Shown here: one piece after another, positions 22,690 to 34,184 of the stretch
How positions within the stretch are numbered: the stretch's first letter is position 1
How the letters are laid out: each line of letters begins with the position of its first letter
Assembly (NCBI GenBank): GCA_963556195.1
Contig: OY744525.1
Span: 23,982,718 to 24,046,717 of the forward strand
Length of the DNA: 64,000 nt
Source: Sepiola atlantica
Taxonomy: Eukaryota > Mollusca > Cephalopoda > Sepiida > Sepiolidae
Reading direction: 5' to 3'
Translations under genes and position numbers: made by a program
Notes under the pieces: model-generated
The model's input: only the letters and a program-made list of their open reading frames with translations
What the model was told of the DNA's origin: nothing
Databases searched by the model: none

Positions 22690-24090
22690 AAACAAAACGT
22701 GACGATTGAAGATGGTAAGAGTTTTTTTTAACTGATTGAAAGAATTGATAAAATGAGCTCATTAAACATTAGCCATTGTTCTGTCTGCTATGCTCGAACA
22801 AGAAATGCAATAAAGAGCAAAATATTTGATGTAAAATGTGTCTTGGCTCTTAAACCAGAATAGTAAGAGTCTCCCGTTCTCTCCCACTCACTGTGTCTCA
22901 ACAGTATGTGGGACCCAAATGAAGTAGAAACTGTCCAATGATGAATCATCTTGGAGTGTTTTTCATTTCCAAATACAGTTGAGTTTTATTCAGCCAGAAA
23001 AAAAAGCTTTCTTTAAGTGAGTTTTATATTTCAGCTTCCACAGCAGTTCAACCTCACAGCATTTTCAGAACTCCCTAGATGATCAAGTAACGGCCATCAT
23101 TAGGAAAATATATGCAGGTCCACGGTATATATCACATGGCTTGAAATGAGGTCATGAGAAAAAAAACACATCTGGCAACGAGTTGAATACATAGTCTGGG
23201 ATCTATTTTGATGGAAGAATTCTTCAATGTTAAGATGAAGTGATGAAAGTGATGAAGAAGAAATGCAATGGTAACGGATAAAATCTTTATTATTTCGAGC
23301 CAACAATAATATAAAATATGCAAGAAATTCTTCAAATGGAGCTAAAGAGCAAATTGGAATATACTGACCGAAAGGGGTGGAGGGCATGAGAGAGATGATT
23401 CAGAAGCACTCTGAGGGCCTCCTTATTTTATTTTTTTCAACCTTCACTTAAAATGTTGCAGAAATATATTCGACAGAGTTTTTGAAAAATCAATGGCATA
23501 ACTCCCGGATGATGTTCTATATGTGTAAATAATGAAAATAATATAAGAATACATCCGGAAATTCTTGGTTTCTGAATTATAGACCATTGAAACAAATACT
23601 GATCAACAGTCGTTATTGTAAACATCTTACACGTACAATGTATGTGGTTATTTCTACCTATGGTACAGATAAACACTATCCCTGTGACATAAATAAACCT
23701 GGGCTTGGTGTTGCCACATACACCAACAAAACAATGAAAAAATGATATCAAACAAATATAAAAGCCACGGGGCTCAGAAGAAAGATCTGAGAATCATGAT
23801 CGGCAGGGGTTCTTTTGATAGCCAACATGGGAGACTCATTTGGCATCCTGAAAATGTTGGCCCTTCTTATTTCAGGCAACAAAATGCAACAGACCAAATA
23901 CAGGTAAATAAATGTTATCAGCACAAACAAAAGATGGCGTAGAGGAAGAAATGGACCACAAATGAAATTAGACTAGTCATGCAGAGCTATAACAAAAGCA
24001 CCCCCCCCCCCACACACACACAAAGGCTCCTTTACACATACGGAACATAATCCCGAAGTTATGCCATCGATTTTCCAAACACCCTGCATA
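22690..24090. other. Spacer, nothing recognised
   Basis: ORFs up to 104 residues (23437-23751, minus) are not low-complexity, but show no motif I know and have no splice or promoter context. C10 and CA runs lie at 24001-24021. Confidence 0.45.
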
Positions 24091-24384
24091 AAATCGTTTG
24101 CGATCAATTTCTGTCTTTCTTCTTCCTCCTCCTCCTCTTTTTCCGTCACCCCCTTCTCCCCCCTCTCTCTCTCTCTCCATAACTTTTATCAGTTGGTTTG
24201 ACCATTAAAAATTTATTTTTAAGAGTAATGAGTCACCACTTATCTAGGCTAAAAGACACTCAAAGTTGTTATTACACATTAAAAAAAACCCCAAAAAACG
24301 TTACTGCGCATGTGTGTTAATCCGTCCGAAACTTGAAATCTGTCCACCTGTCACTCTTTTGTACATCTTTATGATGTTTCAATG

Positions 24385-24720
24385 TTTAAACTTCAAAACG
24401 TGTATCTCTATCTAAAGTTAAATAATGTGTATATATTTCTATGTACAGGATTCACTTCTAAACTAATTAACCGATCATTACGAATTTTGGAAAGGCAGCT
24501 GCTGGGCTATATTTTTTTTAATTTAGTTTCATTCGAAACGGCTAAAAAGGGGTGGAAGCCCTTCGTGAAAATTCAGATACCTTTGACTTGTGAAATTTTA
24601 ACAATAGGTATTAGACATCAATTAATAAATATTCCTCAAATTTCAAGTTCTTTAGGGTATTTTAAAGGGATTTTAGTAGGCATAATATGGGCACAACCTC
24701 CCATTTGAAAATTCAAATAT
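24385..24720 (+). mobile_element. Possible Helitron 5' region
   Basis: 'cttctaaactaattaaccg' and 'cgaattttgg' resemble the leader seen after the TC start of many animal non-autonomous Helitrons. No matching hairpin-CTAGT end is found downstream. The 108-residue ORF here has no motif I recognise. Confidence 0.25.
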
Positions 24721-25319
24721 TTCAGATTTGCATTGAATTTCATTCAAAGTTATTAGACACCAATTAAGCAAGATTCCCTGAATTTCAATTTATTTTTAAA
24801 ACCCCTTAAGCTTAAGCCTTAAATTTTAGACATTTTCTAGAATCAAAATCATGTAATAGATTTTGATCAAAGGTAGAATAAGGATTCTATGCATAAGGTT
24901 TAGTATCATTATATATTGATTTTAATCTTTTTAGAGGGACATAAAAATGGTGCAAGACTGTAATGATATCCGTTTTCGGATAGGTATTCTTATAGTTCCT
25001 TATAAAATATAAAATTATTGAATGAATGTTGAAAAATTTCATTAAAATTGAATAATTCTTTGATGTTTGTGATTAAAAATAACCAACCAGTTCATTTGTT
25101 CACTATAGATATTATAGATTGGATGAGGGTGTGGGGAATCATGAGTCCGACACTAGATATATTTCTTGTATTTGGTAGACAGTTAAATTATTGAAAAAAA
25201 AGGGGCACTTGCTCTGACCTTTTCACCCTGTCAAGAACTGTGAGGAAAATCCAGCTCTCCCAAAAGAGTCACTCTGGATTGGACAAACATTAAAATTTCT
25301 CGACTCCATCATTACTTTT

Positions 25320-25700
25320 TTTTTTAACGTGGTTCACCCCAGACAAGGCGGGCTGCCACTGTAAACGTAAGGGGCTACTTAGAAGAAAGAAAAGGGGAGA
25401 AGGTTGGGGGGGGGGTCAACCCAATTTGGGATCTGCGCAGCGAGATGTCTGTTTACATTAATTGTAAATTTCTGCATGTCAGTACTGTCGGGGAAACAGG
25501 GGGCAGGGAGGGAGTTCCAGAGGCCAGCAGCACGAGGAAAGAAGCAATTTGAGTAGAAAGCTCTCTGGCTTATGGGGACCTCCACAGCGAATGGATGGGA
25601 TTTAGTCGATTGTCGAGTTGGTCTCTGTGTTCTGATTGGCTGAGATTCATAAGTGGCCATTCTAGTGTATAAATGTTCATTCATTCGAATAAGTATTCTT
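25320..25700 (-). pseudogene. Non-LTR retrotransposon (type 2) 3' end, minus strand
   Basis: The minus strand encodes 'PTRQSTKSHPFAVEV', 'QRAFYSNCFFPRAAGLWNSL', 'PAPCFPDSTDM' and 'KFTINVNRHLAAQIPN', matching the C terminus of the 21.8-kb element, then the 3' UTR block with 'ttcaccccagacaagg' (plus strand, 25332) and a T run marking the poly-A tail (25316-25325). About 100 residues remain with a single frame open. The RT domain itself is lost. It lies inside the 24.1/25.9-kb inverted repeat. Confidence 0.9.
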
Positions 25701-26784
25701 CTATGAGATGGGATGCCAGTTGAGGCGTTTATGCCGTTAAGTGTTAGTTTGATTCTATACTTATCTTCGAGTGTCTTTTAGCCTAGATAAGTGGTGACTC
25801 ATTACTCTTAAATATAAATTTTTAATGGTCAAACCAATTGATAAAAGTTATGGAGAGAGAGAGAGAGAGAGAGGGGGGAGGAGGAGGAGAAGAAAAAGGA
25901 GGAGGAAGAAGAAAGACAGAAATTGATGGCAATGGTAAAGGTTCAAATCTTGATAATTCCTGGACAGAAATAATAAGAAAATGCAAGAGATTTTTTTTAA
26001 AAAAAGGTGGAAAAAGAGGGAAGAGCAAAAAGCGGAATGAAAGACGGAATGATAGGTAGAGGAACTGATGGATGGAAGTTGATTATCTGAACTCGTCATC
26101 GTGATTATTGCCCGTTTGACAAGGATAAAAAGCTCAATATGACAAGCTTGTACGGAATTAGAGTGGCAAGGTTGAGTTCTACGACTGGATCACTTTGTTC
26201 TGTGGTTCTGGTAAAAGGAGATTTGTATAAGAAGCAAGAATGGTAGGAATATAGAAATTGGGGAAGGGGAAGGCTCTTTATCGCGCAATGGAAAGGATGA
26301 CGGAAAGGCAGTGGTGGCGGTGGTGGTAATGGAGGATGGATGGATTGGATAGAAAACAGTGCCAAATAAAAGTCATCGGTGTGCATTGCTACAGAATGGA
26401 AGATTGGAGTACGAGGGTTCAATTGTGACAACGAAAAAACAACAAAAGAACATTTTTTTAATTTTATTTTAAACTGGTGGAAAAAAAGTAATCCGAAAAT
26501 GATTAAAAAATAAGGAAAGAGTAATGAAATGAGTAAAAGGAAAAATAAGATTGAAAAAAAAATAAAAGAAAAAAAGATAATAAAAAGGAAAGAGGAGAGA
26601 AGGAAAAAAACAGATGCAAGGAGGAAGAGGAGAGGTCAAAGGAGGAGAAATAAAAAGGAAGGAGGATGAGGAGGAGAGATATTAAAAGAAATGGGGGGGG
26701 GGAGATACATGAAAAAGGATAAGGAAGACGAGGATTGTGAAAAGAGAGGAGATAAAAAAAAGGGAGAAGGAAGAGTAGAGAAAA

Positions 26785-26833
26785 ATGGAAGGAGGCAGAA
26801 GAGAGATTTTTACTCTCTTCTGCCTCCTTCCAT
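26785..26833. repeat. Perfect 21-bp hairpin inside the purine tract
   Basis: The left arm 26785-26805 (atggaaggaggcagaagaga plus g) is the exact complement of 26813-26833, around the loop 'atttttа'-type 7 nt (26806-26812). It is the only sizeable pyrimidine run on this strand within the tract, so it marks a strand switch during growth of the tract. Confidence 0.95.
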
Positions 26834-26929
26834 AAGGGGATAAGAGAGACAATTGGAAAGAGGAAGAGGAGAGAAAATGGAAAGGGGAGAAGGAAATAAT
26901 GAAAGGGGAAGAGGGGATAATAATGGAAG

Positions 26930-27290
26930 GGGAAGAGGAGATAAAATAGAAGGGGGAAGAAGAGATAAAATAGAAGGGGGAAGAAGAGATAAAATAGAAG
27001 GGGGAAGAAGAGATAAAATAGAAGGGGGAAGAAGAGATAAAATAGAAGGGGGAAGAGGAGATAAAATAGAAGGGGGAAGAGGAGATGGAAAAAGAAGGGG
27101 GAAGAGGACATGGGGGAAGAGGACATGGAAAAAGAAGGGGGAAGAGGAGATGGAAAAAGAAGGCGGAAGAGGACATGAAAAAAGAAGGGGGAAGAGGACA
27201 TGGAAAAAGAAGGGGGAAGAGGACATGGAAAAAGAAGGGGGAAGAGGACATGGAAAAAGAAGGAGGAAGAGGAGATGAAAAGGAAAGAAG
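26930..27290 (+). repeat. 24/25-bp GA-rich minisatellite
   Basis: About six units of 'gggggaagaagagataaaat' plus 'agaa' (24 bp) are followed by about six of 'gggggaagaggacatggaaa' plus 'aagaa' (25 bp). The two blocks are neighbouring variants of one unit. Confidence 0.95.
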
Positions 27291-28480
27291 AGTAAAAAGA
27301 ATACAAAAGGAAAAAAATTGTTAATTAAAAAGTAACCAATGAAAATGGAAATGAAGACGACACACACAACCAATGATTGACAAAGTGGGTTGGGATGGAG
27401 AGTAAATGCATAAGAATAATAAAGCATCTGAGGTGATTAAAATGAAAATGAAAATAAGAGAAACCTAATCTGAAATGATCAACGACTGAGACAAATATTC
27501 TAAAGAATAAAGAAAGGCAATTGCATAAAATAATGAGGAGAAGATGGGTAAAAAGGGGGCGGAATTAAAAGAAGAGTTGATTGGAAGGGAGAAGAAGAAA
27601 GAGAAAAGGAAACGGGACAAATGGTAGCAAAATTAAAAAATAAAGAAAAGGGATTCTTTTGTAAATGAAAATTATCGAAAGGAAAGAAATTAAATGGAAA
27701 CAAAACTGAACAAAATTCAAGAGAGAGGAAAAAATTGAAACAAAGAAATTTTAAAAGAATAGAAAAATTAAAAATGGCAAAGTTGAAAATTAAAGAATTA
27801 TTGTTAAGTAAAAGAAAGTGAAAACATGGAGGATATGTGAAACTAAAAAAATAATTAGAAAACGAGGAATTTATTAAGAAAATAGAATGGAAATGCAGAA
27901 GAAAAGAAAATTTGAGAGAAAAAAGAAAAGAAACGCTTCAGAAGAAAGATTTTACAAAAGAAAATTTGATAAAAAGAATTGGAAAAAAGGAAAATTAGAA
28001 AAGCCATTTCCAAAGAAGTAGAAAACTTAGAAGAAAATTTAAGAAAAAATAATTGAAAGAAAAAAGAAAAAGGAAAGAAAATCTATAGAGAAAAATTTTA
28101 AAAGAAAATTTTAAAAGAAGAATTTGAAAAGACATTACCAAAGAAAAGGAAACTTAGAAGAAAATTGAAGAAAAATAATTGAAAGAAAAAAGAAATTAAC
28201 AATTTTTTTTAAAAAATCAATTGATAAAGAAATTTATGGGGACATTAAAAAAGAACGAAATTGAAGAGAAGCAAAAATGGAAAAATAATTTTAAGAAAAT
28301 TCTAATAAATTCAAAGAGAAAATCTGAAAAGAATAAGAAAGAAGTAAGTAATTTAAAAATGGAATATTCTGTTTTCAAATAAAATTAAAAAAGAACATTG
28401 AAAAAGTCGAAATTTCTAAAAGAAAAAAAAAGGGAATTCAGAATGAAAGAAATTATACAGAATGAAGGAGACAATTTTTT

Positions 28481-29319
28481 TTTTTTTTAAACATGAGCCG
28501 AAGAAAATAATTTACAACAAAAGAAAATTTTAAGAAAAATAGAAAGAAGGAATCCAGAAAGAATTTAACAATTACAATTTCGAAAATTTTAATTTAAGAT
28601 TTTTTTCAATTTTAAAATTTAAAACAGATTTTTTAAGTAAAGGAAAACAGGGAATTCATAAATAAGAAATTAAAAAAGAATTCAAGGATAAAATTTTGAA
28701 AAAGAAAAATTTAGTGTAAGGAAACGGAGAAATGATTTTAAAAAGGGGGAAAGAACTGAAAGAAAAAGCGAAGTAGAAAGAAAAACTAAATGAAAAAATC
28801 AGCTAAAAATTAGGTGAAATACAAAGAGCAATAATTGCACATAGAAATGGTGAAACGTAGAATATAGAATTGTTAAAACGGTAAGTGAAGGGTATTAAAT
28901 AGGATGCTGGTGACGGACAGTGCAGAAGGGAAATGCATAGTTCCGACAAAGGTCAGAGTGGGCCGGTTTGAGTGCATGCAGGATGATGATGAGAAGGAGA
29001 GATGTAGGAATTTGGGGTGGGATCAAATAGGCACACAAATAAATCATCATCATCAAATGTGTACAGAAAAGGAAACAAATTAAATTAACAAATTATCCCC
29101 TCTACTTCCAAGATTTTTGGGGTTTTTTTTTTTAAATAATGTGCTTAGCGATTTCTTTGAAGCATGTGGACCAGACGCAACCGTAGGGCACGATGAGAAA
29201 CTTGCCCAAGGTCTGTACAGCTGGCGTTGATGTTTTCACTTGTGCAGTTCCATCGCTGATTAATCCGTTTTCTTTTCCAATGTATTTCTATTTTAAGTCC
29301 TTAAAACATCTTTTTTTTT

Positions 29320-29320
<1 letters not shown>
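28481..29320. other. A-rich spacer leading out of the purine tract
   Basis: A/G-rich, with more C and T toward 28900-29060. Nothing else recognised. Confidence 0.5.

Positions 29321-29389
<69 letters not shown>
29321..29389 (+). repeat. (TC)n(AC)n compound microsatellite
   Basis: A run of CT dinucleotides passes directly into about 27 CA/AC dinucleotides. Confidence 0.98.
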
Positions 29390-29391
<2 letters not shown>

Positions 29392-29536
29392 AAAAGGTTA
29401 TTAGTATCATTACATCTAAGTTATTAGCTGATCCACCCGTTCCAGGACGGGTTCTTGAAACCTTTAATAAACGAGAGACAACGGATCAAAAAGTTACATA
29501 TTGCTATAGGAAAAAAAGTGTGTGAAAATTGAGATT

Positions 29537-30063
29537 ATACAGGGTGAATACTACTCAAAAGAATACAATTAATAATCCTGTCTGCTATTCAACCATATCT
29601 GGTACAAATAAACCAGTCTATATCTCACTTGTCCACCAAGCTTCAGTTATGAATGTCCAACAGTTTTTTTGTTGTTTTTTTTTCTTAAATCGCTGTGCAA
29701 GGATAGGGAGGTCACATTAGTGATCGTCTCATCAGTTAGAGGTGTGATCCTGAATGGGTTTCACACTCACCGGATCATAACCCCCCTAGATTTTTATCTG
29801 TGGGTTTATCTCAAAGATAATGTCTATCAAAACAACCCCCAGACTATCCCTGAATCATGGCAGTGCCAATAGAGGAGTGTGCCAGAGTTATTGACAATTT
29901 TGCACGGCATATCCGATAAAACAAAGATTGTTGGGCATCTATGACTAAAAATTGGCGGACAAGTCAGACAGACTGTAGCTTATTAGTACCAAATATGGTT
30001 AGATTTTAATTACCTATTCCATGGGTGGAAATTTTTTTTTGGGGGGGGGGGGGTCACCCTATA
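29537..30063 (+). pseudogene. Tc1/mariner-like element with decayed transposase and long TIRs
   Basis: The ends are 'tatacagggtga' (29537) and its near complement 'tcaccctata' (30054-30063), and inner parts such as 'cttgtccaccaagcttcag' pair with 'attggcggacaagtcag', giving TIRs of about 150 bp. Between them an ORF encodes '(T)PLDFYLWVYLKDNVYQNN' and 'PQTIPE', the region just after the last catalytic acidic residue in many Tc1/mariner-superfamily transposases. Frameshifts follow, and most of the catalytic core is deleted. A G13 run sits immediately inside the right end. Right-end relatives lie at 34810-34950 and 35930-36100. Confidence 0.85.
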
Positions 30064-30249
30064 CAACTGCAGTAATGGACTTATAAATAAGAAAGTTTGT
30101 GGAGTTTAAGCTCACATTTTTTTTTACTTTCTTTTAATCTTGAGATAATGGATACCTCATGTGAGGGTGGCTGCACAAGGATGAAGTAAGAGTTGCGCAA
30201 TCACCAACTGCAAGGAGAAGTTCAGGATGACTGGAAACAATACCAGGAT

Positions 30250-30569
30250 AATACCAGTCAAGGATACGTCCTCGACGATCAGTCCGACAGAGGGTGATCA
30301 GTTGTAGCATCTTCTGACCCTTCTCTGTTGGACTGAGGTATGGTTCTGTGCAGCTCTAGGAGGCCCACTCTCCCAGGCTTTACTTTCTTGCTCTTTGAGA
30401 ATGGGTTAGATTATTGTTAATAACCTGAGGTGCCTCTACTAGGGAATGCCAATGGGGTTACTCGGGCATTTTTGTAGGCCAGAGTGCTTAACCGCTGAGG
30501 CGCTGGCTTTTCAATCCTCACATTCCAACCTTGTGTTACATCTTCCTGCCACGAGAGGGATATAAAAAT
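30250..30569 (+). mobile_element. SINE copy with 11-bp target-site duplication
   Basis: The flanks 'aataccaggat' at 30239-30249 and 30570-30580 are identical, marking a target-primed insertion of 320 bp. The body 'ctgtgcagctctaggaggcc', 'cctctactagggaatgccaa' and 'ccttgtgttacatcttcctg' matches the SINE bodies at 54.4 and 58.0 kb. The first 70-90 nt are not recognisably U2- or 5S-like. The tail is 'tataaaaat'. An A-box-like stretch on the minus strand ('cctcagcggttaagcac', 30487-30503) may be coincidental. Confidence 0.8.
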
Positions 30570-30714
30570 AATACCAGGATTAGCAGAGGAAAGACAAAGC
30601 TTGAGAGGCTAGCATATCCTACTATATAATCCATAGCTGGAGCGAGGATATATGTGTTGGATAATGGCCTTATGGCAATGGACGTATCCATTGGAAATCG
30701 TTGGTTTGACTTGC

Positions 30715-30925
30715 GCGAATTAACGGGTGGACCCGGCAGTCGAGTGCAGAATAGGGCCTGTTCTTACAGTCCGAATCACAGACGTGACAAGTTCATCGCA
30801 TGACGAGACCCCAGAACAAGGGTCAATGTGCACCTGCGAGAGGCTCTGTGACGTCACAGGCCTTTGCGTGGGAAACAGAGAGATCTGTGACGTCACTCGT
30901 TCTTCGTGAGAAGCGAGTTTTAGTC
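30715..30925. promoter_or_regulatory. GC-richer patch with two palindromic CRE (TGACGTCA) motifs
   Basis: Full 8-bp cAMP-response/ATF palindromes are at 30849-30856 and 30888-30895, both in the context 'ctgtgacgtcac' and 39 bp apart. The surrounding 200 bp has several CpGs and is clearly less AT-rich than its neighbours. A 60-residue ORF (30727-30909) overlaps but shows no motif. This could be a regulatory element, part of a repeat, or the edge of a first exon. No TATA box is evident. Confidence 0.4.
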
Positions 30926-32590
30926 AGTCTAGGTTTTGGAGGCGAACCTATAAGGCGTGATTTTTAGCATGTAGTCTACAACCAGTTAAGGGAGATATTT
31001 CCCTAAGAAAATACAGGCGAAAGATCTCTTTCCCCCCCCTCCACGAATGGTTAAGGCTTATTTTATAAGTAACTATGATAAAGTAGTAATCTGCTCTCTC
31101 TCTCTCTCGACATAGTGAATATCTCCCAGCTTATTTGATAACTAACGCTTGTAATAAAAAGAAATTTAAAGAAAAGTTTGTCTTTTGACCTGATCATAGA
31201 GTTTTTGTTGCAGCGGCAATGTTCACAGCAGTACAGAAGAGAAGAAAGAATTAAACCACTAGACGACACGCCCCTCCATGCGACGAGGAAAGAAGAGAGG
31301 GTACGAGAAATTTAAAAGGTATGCAAACTATATGATTTATGATGTTTTAAAAATGACGAGTGATTAAACGAGAACTGTTTCGGTCTGGGACGGGAACTGC
31401 CACAGCCCTTTCAGGGACGAGTGTATGAAACGCGTACTGCCGCGGTCCAAGCAGGAGAGGGCTATGCAACATATGGATTCATATCTTTCCTAAGGGTATT
31501 AGTGAAAATGATACAGTAGTCCTGACAGAACCTGAACAGCAAGTCCACAGTCATTAAGGAGTCTTAAAATGATCGAATACTCAGATTGTATTTTAATTTG
31601 TGTAACTGAACCCCAATTAACCCTAACCCAATTAACATCATCCGAGGTAAACAATGTTGGAATGGAGCGTCCTCGTTAAAGAAAAAAAAAGTGATCATTC
31701 CAACACAATTTCAAGTCCATAGGTTTAATCACCTAAAAGTAATTACATTACACAAAATTAAATATACTAAATACTATAATTAAGGAGGACGATGTGTTGT
31801 CTGCCCTTTTCATAGAATTGGGGGGGGGGGAGACGTCAAAGTTGAAAGAGGGAGAGGTTAGGACAGACGTTGGTTGCTTGGGAGCGATTTATTTTCAGAT
31901 CGACAAGCGTGCTGTTTCAATCCAAGATGGCAGACTGGAGGAATCAGATTACTGCTATGATGATGATCATCATCATCGACGTTATCAGACAAGAGTCAAG
32001 TCATAGCACGGTTCCAATTTGTATTTTGCTACCCGTGCTATCTCTCAGAAATATTCCAAAAGATGAGGAAATTATCATTTTAAGAACATCTAATGAAGCC
32101 TTAACTCCACAAAGTTAAGACCTAGACAACACTTAAAAAAAACCCATAACTTTAGCTGTGTAGACCGTTTTCATATAAATTAACAAAAACTTTAATCATC
32201 AATAAAAATTATTTTCCGTATGAATGAGTAAGTTATGATGTTGTGGTTTAAATTAATGTAAAGAATATGGACACAAACTTACTTTATCTTGTCGAAGAAA
32301 CCATCATGATATGAAGAATTTATGAAGATAGGCAGAAGTGTCTTAGAGACGTGACGAATTATGGGAAGAGCGAGAGAGAATATAAAATACAAGGAAATAG
32401 ACAAGAGAATACAATCGTTTGCTTTTAGTGAAGTAAGAAGCTTAGCAATAGTTTAGAGGGAAAAAGAGGAAGAGGAGAAGAAAGATTAGTGATAATGAAT
32501 TATTTATCTGATAAGACTGAAATTTTGAAGGGTGGTTACTGTTATCAAAGAGCATTAAATCCATATATCAAATTTGGAAAAATCGAAAGT
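30926..32590. other. Spacer, nothing assigned
   Basis: Contains a short stretch of normal GC (31370-31450), a G11 run at 31820-31830 and 'aaccctaaccc' at 31621, too short to be telomeric. The 82- and 70-residue ORFs at 31794-32118 overlap in different frames. Confidence 0.45.
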
Positions 32591-32599
32591 TGTAGTTAA

Positions 32600-32865
32600 G
32601 TCAAAATTTCTACCGTGGCTGAATTTTTAATGGTCAAAGTCAAACTCATAAAATGCGGGATTTAATTGGCTACAATATGTGCCAAGTAGCGATGAAAAGA
32701 ACCAAAGTTATTTCCTTGACCTTTGACCTAGATACTCCAAAATTAAAGCAGTTTGAAGTTAGACCATGACTGATATTTTGACCAAGTTTGGTGACGATTG
32801 GTCAAGCGATGTGTATGCTAGCCTGTACATAAACTCAACGAAAAACATAACCTCATTTGCGAAAT
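32600..32865 (+). repeat. Possible transposon-derived fragment
   Basis: The phrase 'accaagtttggtgacgatt' after 'tgacctttgacctagat' is of a kind I associate with many dispersed animal repeats. No ends or copies are seen in this window. An AT microsatellite (32865-32888) follows. Confidence 0.3.
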
Positions 32866-32886
32866 ATATATATATATATATATATA

Positions 32887-33062
32887 TTTAACAGTTCACC
32901 CTAAACAAGGCAGGTCGCCACTGGGGCTAATTAGAGTGTAAGTTTTGGGGGTCATCCTAAGTTGGGAGCTGTACAGCAAGATATCTGTTTACATTAGTTT
33001 TAAATTTCTGAATGTTGGTACAGTCGGGGAAACAGGGAGAAGGGAGAGAGTTCCAGGGGGCC
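32887..33062 (-). pseudogene. Non-LTR retrotransposon (type 2) 3' end fragment, minus strand
   Basis: Starting with 'ttcaccctaaacaaggcagg' (3' UTR on the minus strand), this includes 'ggtcgccactg', 'tgtttacattag' and 'ggaaacagggagaaggg', the same order as in the 25.3-kb copy. About 175 bp remains, encoding only the last 40 or so residues of the RT protein, without a usable frame. It is severely 5'-truncated. Confidence 0.85.
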
Positions 33063-33169
33063 GACATTTATTTTAGGAAAAATAAATGTTCATTAACTCA
33101 GCTTTAGTATAATAATAATAATATATTATGATCTAATAAAACATTTACTGCTTCTGTGTTGCACAAAAG

Positions 33170-33560
33170 GTTTTATCCGAAATATTGATCCAGATGCATT
33201 ATTCAATCGGAAGGTCACGCTGACTGGGTCGCAGTTTCATAATAAATAAAAGTGAATAAAGCGAAATGGGATCTAAAAAATAAAAAAATAAAAAAAGTAT
33301 TTGTGACTGCGAAATAATTACAGATTTGAAATACGAACACGTCTAATAACCTTATTATCTTTATATTTGATCAGCAAATCAATAAATATTATTGCATTTT
33401 TATCCATGAAAGATGATGGAGGCCTGAATTATGGATGTGTACACGAGAAATATCAGTGGGTCATGGGGTTATGGCATGAAATAGAAAACCAAGTGGCAAC
33501 GAAAGAGAACTTAAAGAACACTCTCACTAAAAGTGACGAGTGTTTGGGCATTAGTGTCAC
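33170..33560 (+). repeat. Dispersed segment, copy 1 (second copy at 36680-37010)
   Basis: Shared with 36680-37010: 'attcaatcggaaggtcacgc', 'tgtgactgcgaaataa', 'agcaaatcaataaatattat', 'ttatggatgtgtacacgag' and 'aaatatcagtgg'. The 96-residue ORF starting at 33367 lies largely in this repeat and does not survive in the other copy, so it is unlikely to be a gene. Confidence 0.8.
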
Positions 33561-33866
33561 CATGCCGCCAAAAAACGGTGGCATGCGTCTTTTATTACTT
33601 ACCAACTTACCTACATCGTTTATAATCGAAGTCATTAGGATCTCATATTCTTGCTAGTATACACACTACCCCTTCCCCACAAAAAAATGAGGAGGTAATG
33701 CTTGGGAGGATGGAATAATGACCACAAAAGAAAGAGATACTATGCTACGCCTCCACCTCCAAGGAAGAGGTAATGCCTGGAAAGATAGACGCATGACAAC
33801 AGAATAGATACTAAATAAGCCCCCCCCCCCGAATTGAGTATTAAAAGATAGTACTATAGTACAATT

Positions 33867-34045
33867 AGTAGAAGTAATAGTATAGTGTCGGCTTCAGACA
33901 TACAGATACCAAATCTCCAGTAGTTAATAGAAGTAATAGTATAGTGTCGGCTTCAGACATACAGATACCAAATCTCCATTAGCAGTAGAAGTAATAGTAT
34001 AGTTTCGGCTTCAGACCGACAGATACCAAATCTCCATTAGTAATG
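33867..34045 (+). repeat. Three copies of an approximately 60-bp unit
   Basis: 'tagaagtaatagtatagtgt' and 'cggcttcagac' with 'agataccaaatctcca' repeat three times. The first two copies are almost identical. The single-copy flank 33660-33860 has a C11 run and two 'gaggtaatgc' words. Confidence 0.95.
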
Positions 34046-34184
34046 GATTTGAAAAACAAAAAACAGTTTTCGTCTTGCTTACAAAAGAATAATAATACTT
34101 CAATTTAGCTGCTGCTGATGCTTGGTGAATAGATTGCTGCACACAACAAAAAACGCATATAAAATATATCTTATGTTTCTGAAT

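Larger units (their letters stand above)
24090..25935. mobile_element. Large inverted-repeat element, about 180-bp arms 1.5 kb apart
   Basis: The left arm (about 24090-24270) and right arm (about 25750-25935) are inverted copies sharing 'ccataacttttatca', 'ggtttgaccattaaaaattt', 'agtaatgagtcaccacttat' and 'aggctaaaagacactc', plus a (CT)n/(GA)n run at the same place. Enclosed are a LINE 3' fragment (25320-25700) and AT-rich DNA. The inner words 'gagtcaccac' and 'acactcaa' recur at 55660 and 59990. Either a TIR/fold-back element or two facing copies of one repeat. Confidence 0.7.
26480..28480. repeat. Second polypurine tract, about 2 kb
   Basis: The plus strand is nearly all A and G, grading from G-rich (26850-27290) to A-rich (27700-28480). 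ORFs of 141-267 residues on both strands are translations of this simple sequence (runs of Phe/Ser/Pro/Leu or Arg/Gly/Lys/Glu) and not genes. Confidence 0.92.

Noticed and set aside
26503..27427. ORFs of 141-267 residues on both strands
   Set aside because: Simple-sequence translation of the second purine tract; overlapping frames on both strands are all open for compositional reasons.
31618..31640. Telomere-like repeat
   Set aside because: Only about two units ('aaccctaaccc') and no array; the similar 'ttagggtttagggttag' at 8888 is inside a MITE.
33367..33657. 96-residue ORF as a gene
   Set aside because: Most of it lies in a dispersed segment whose other copy at 36.9 kb does not keep the frame.
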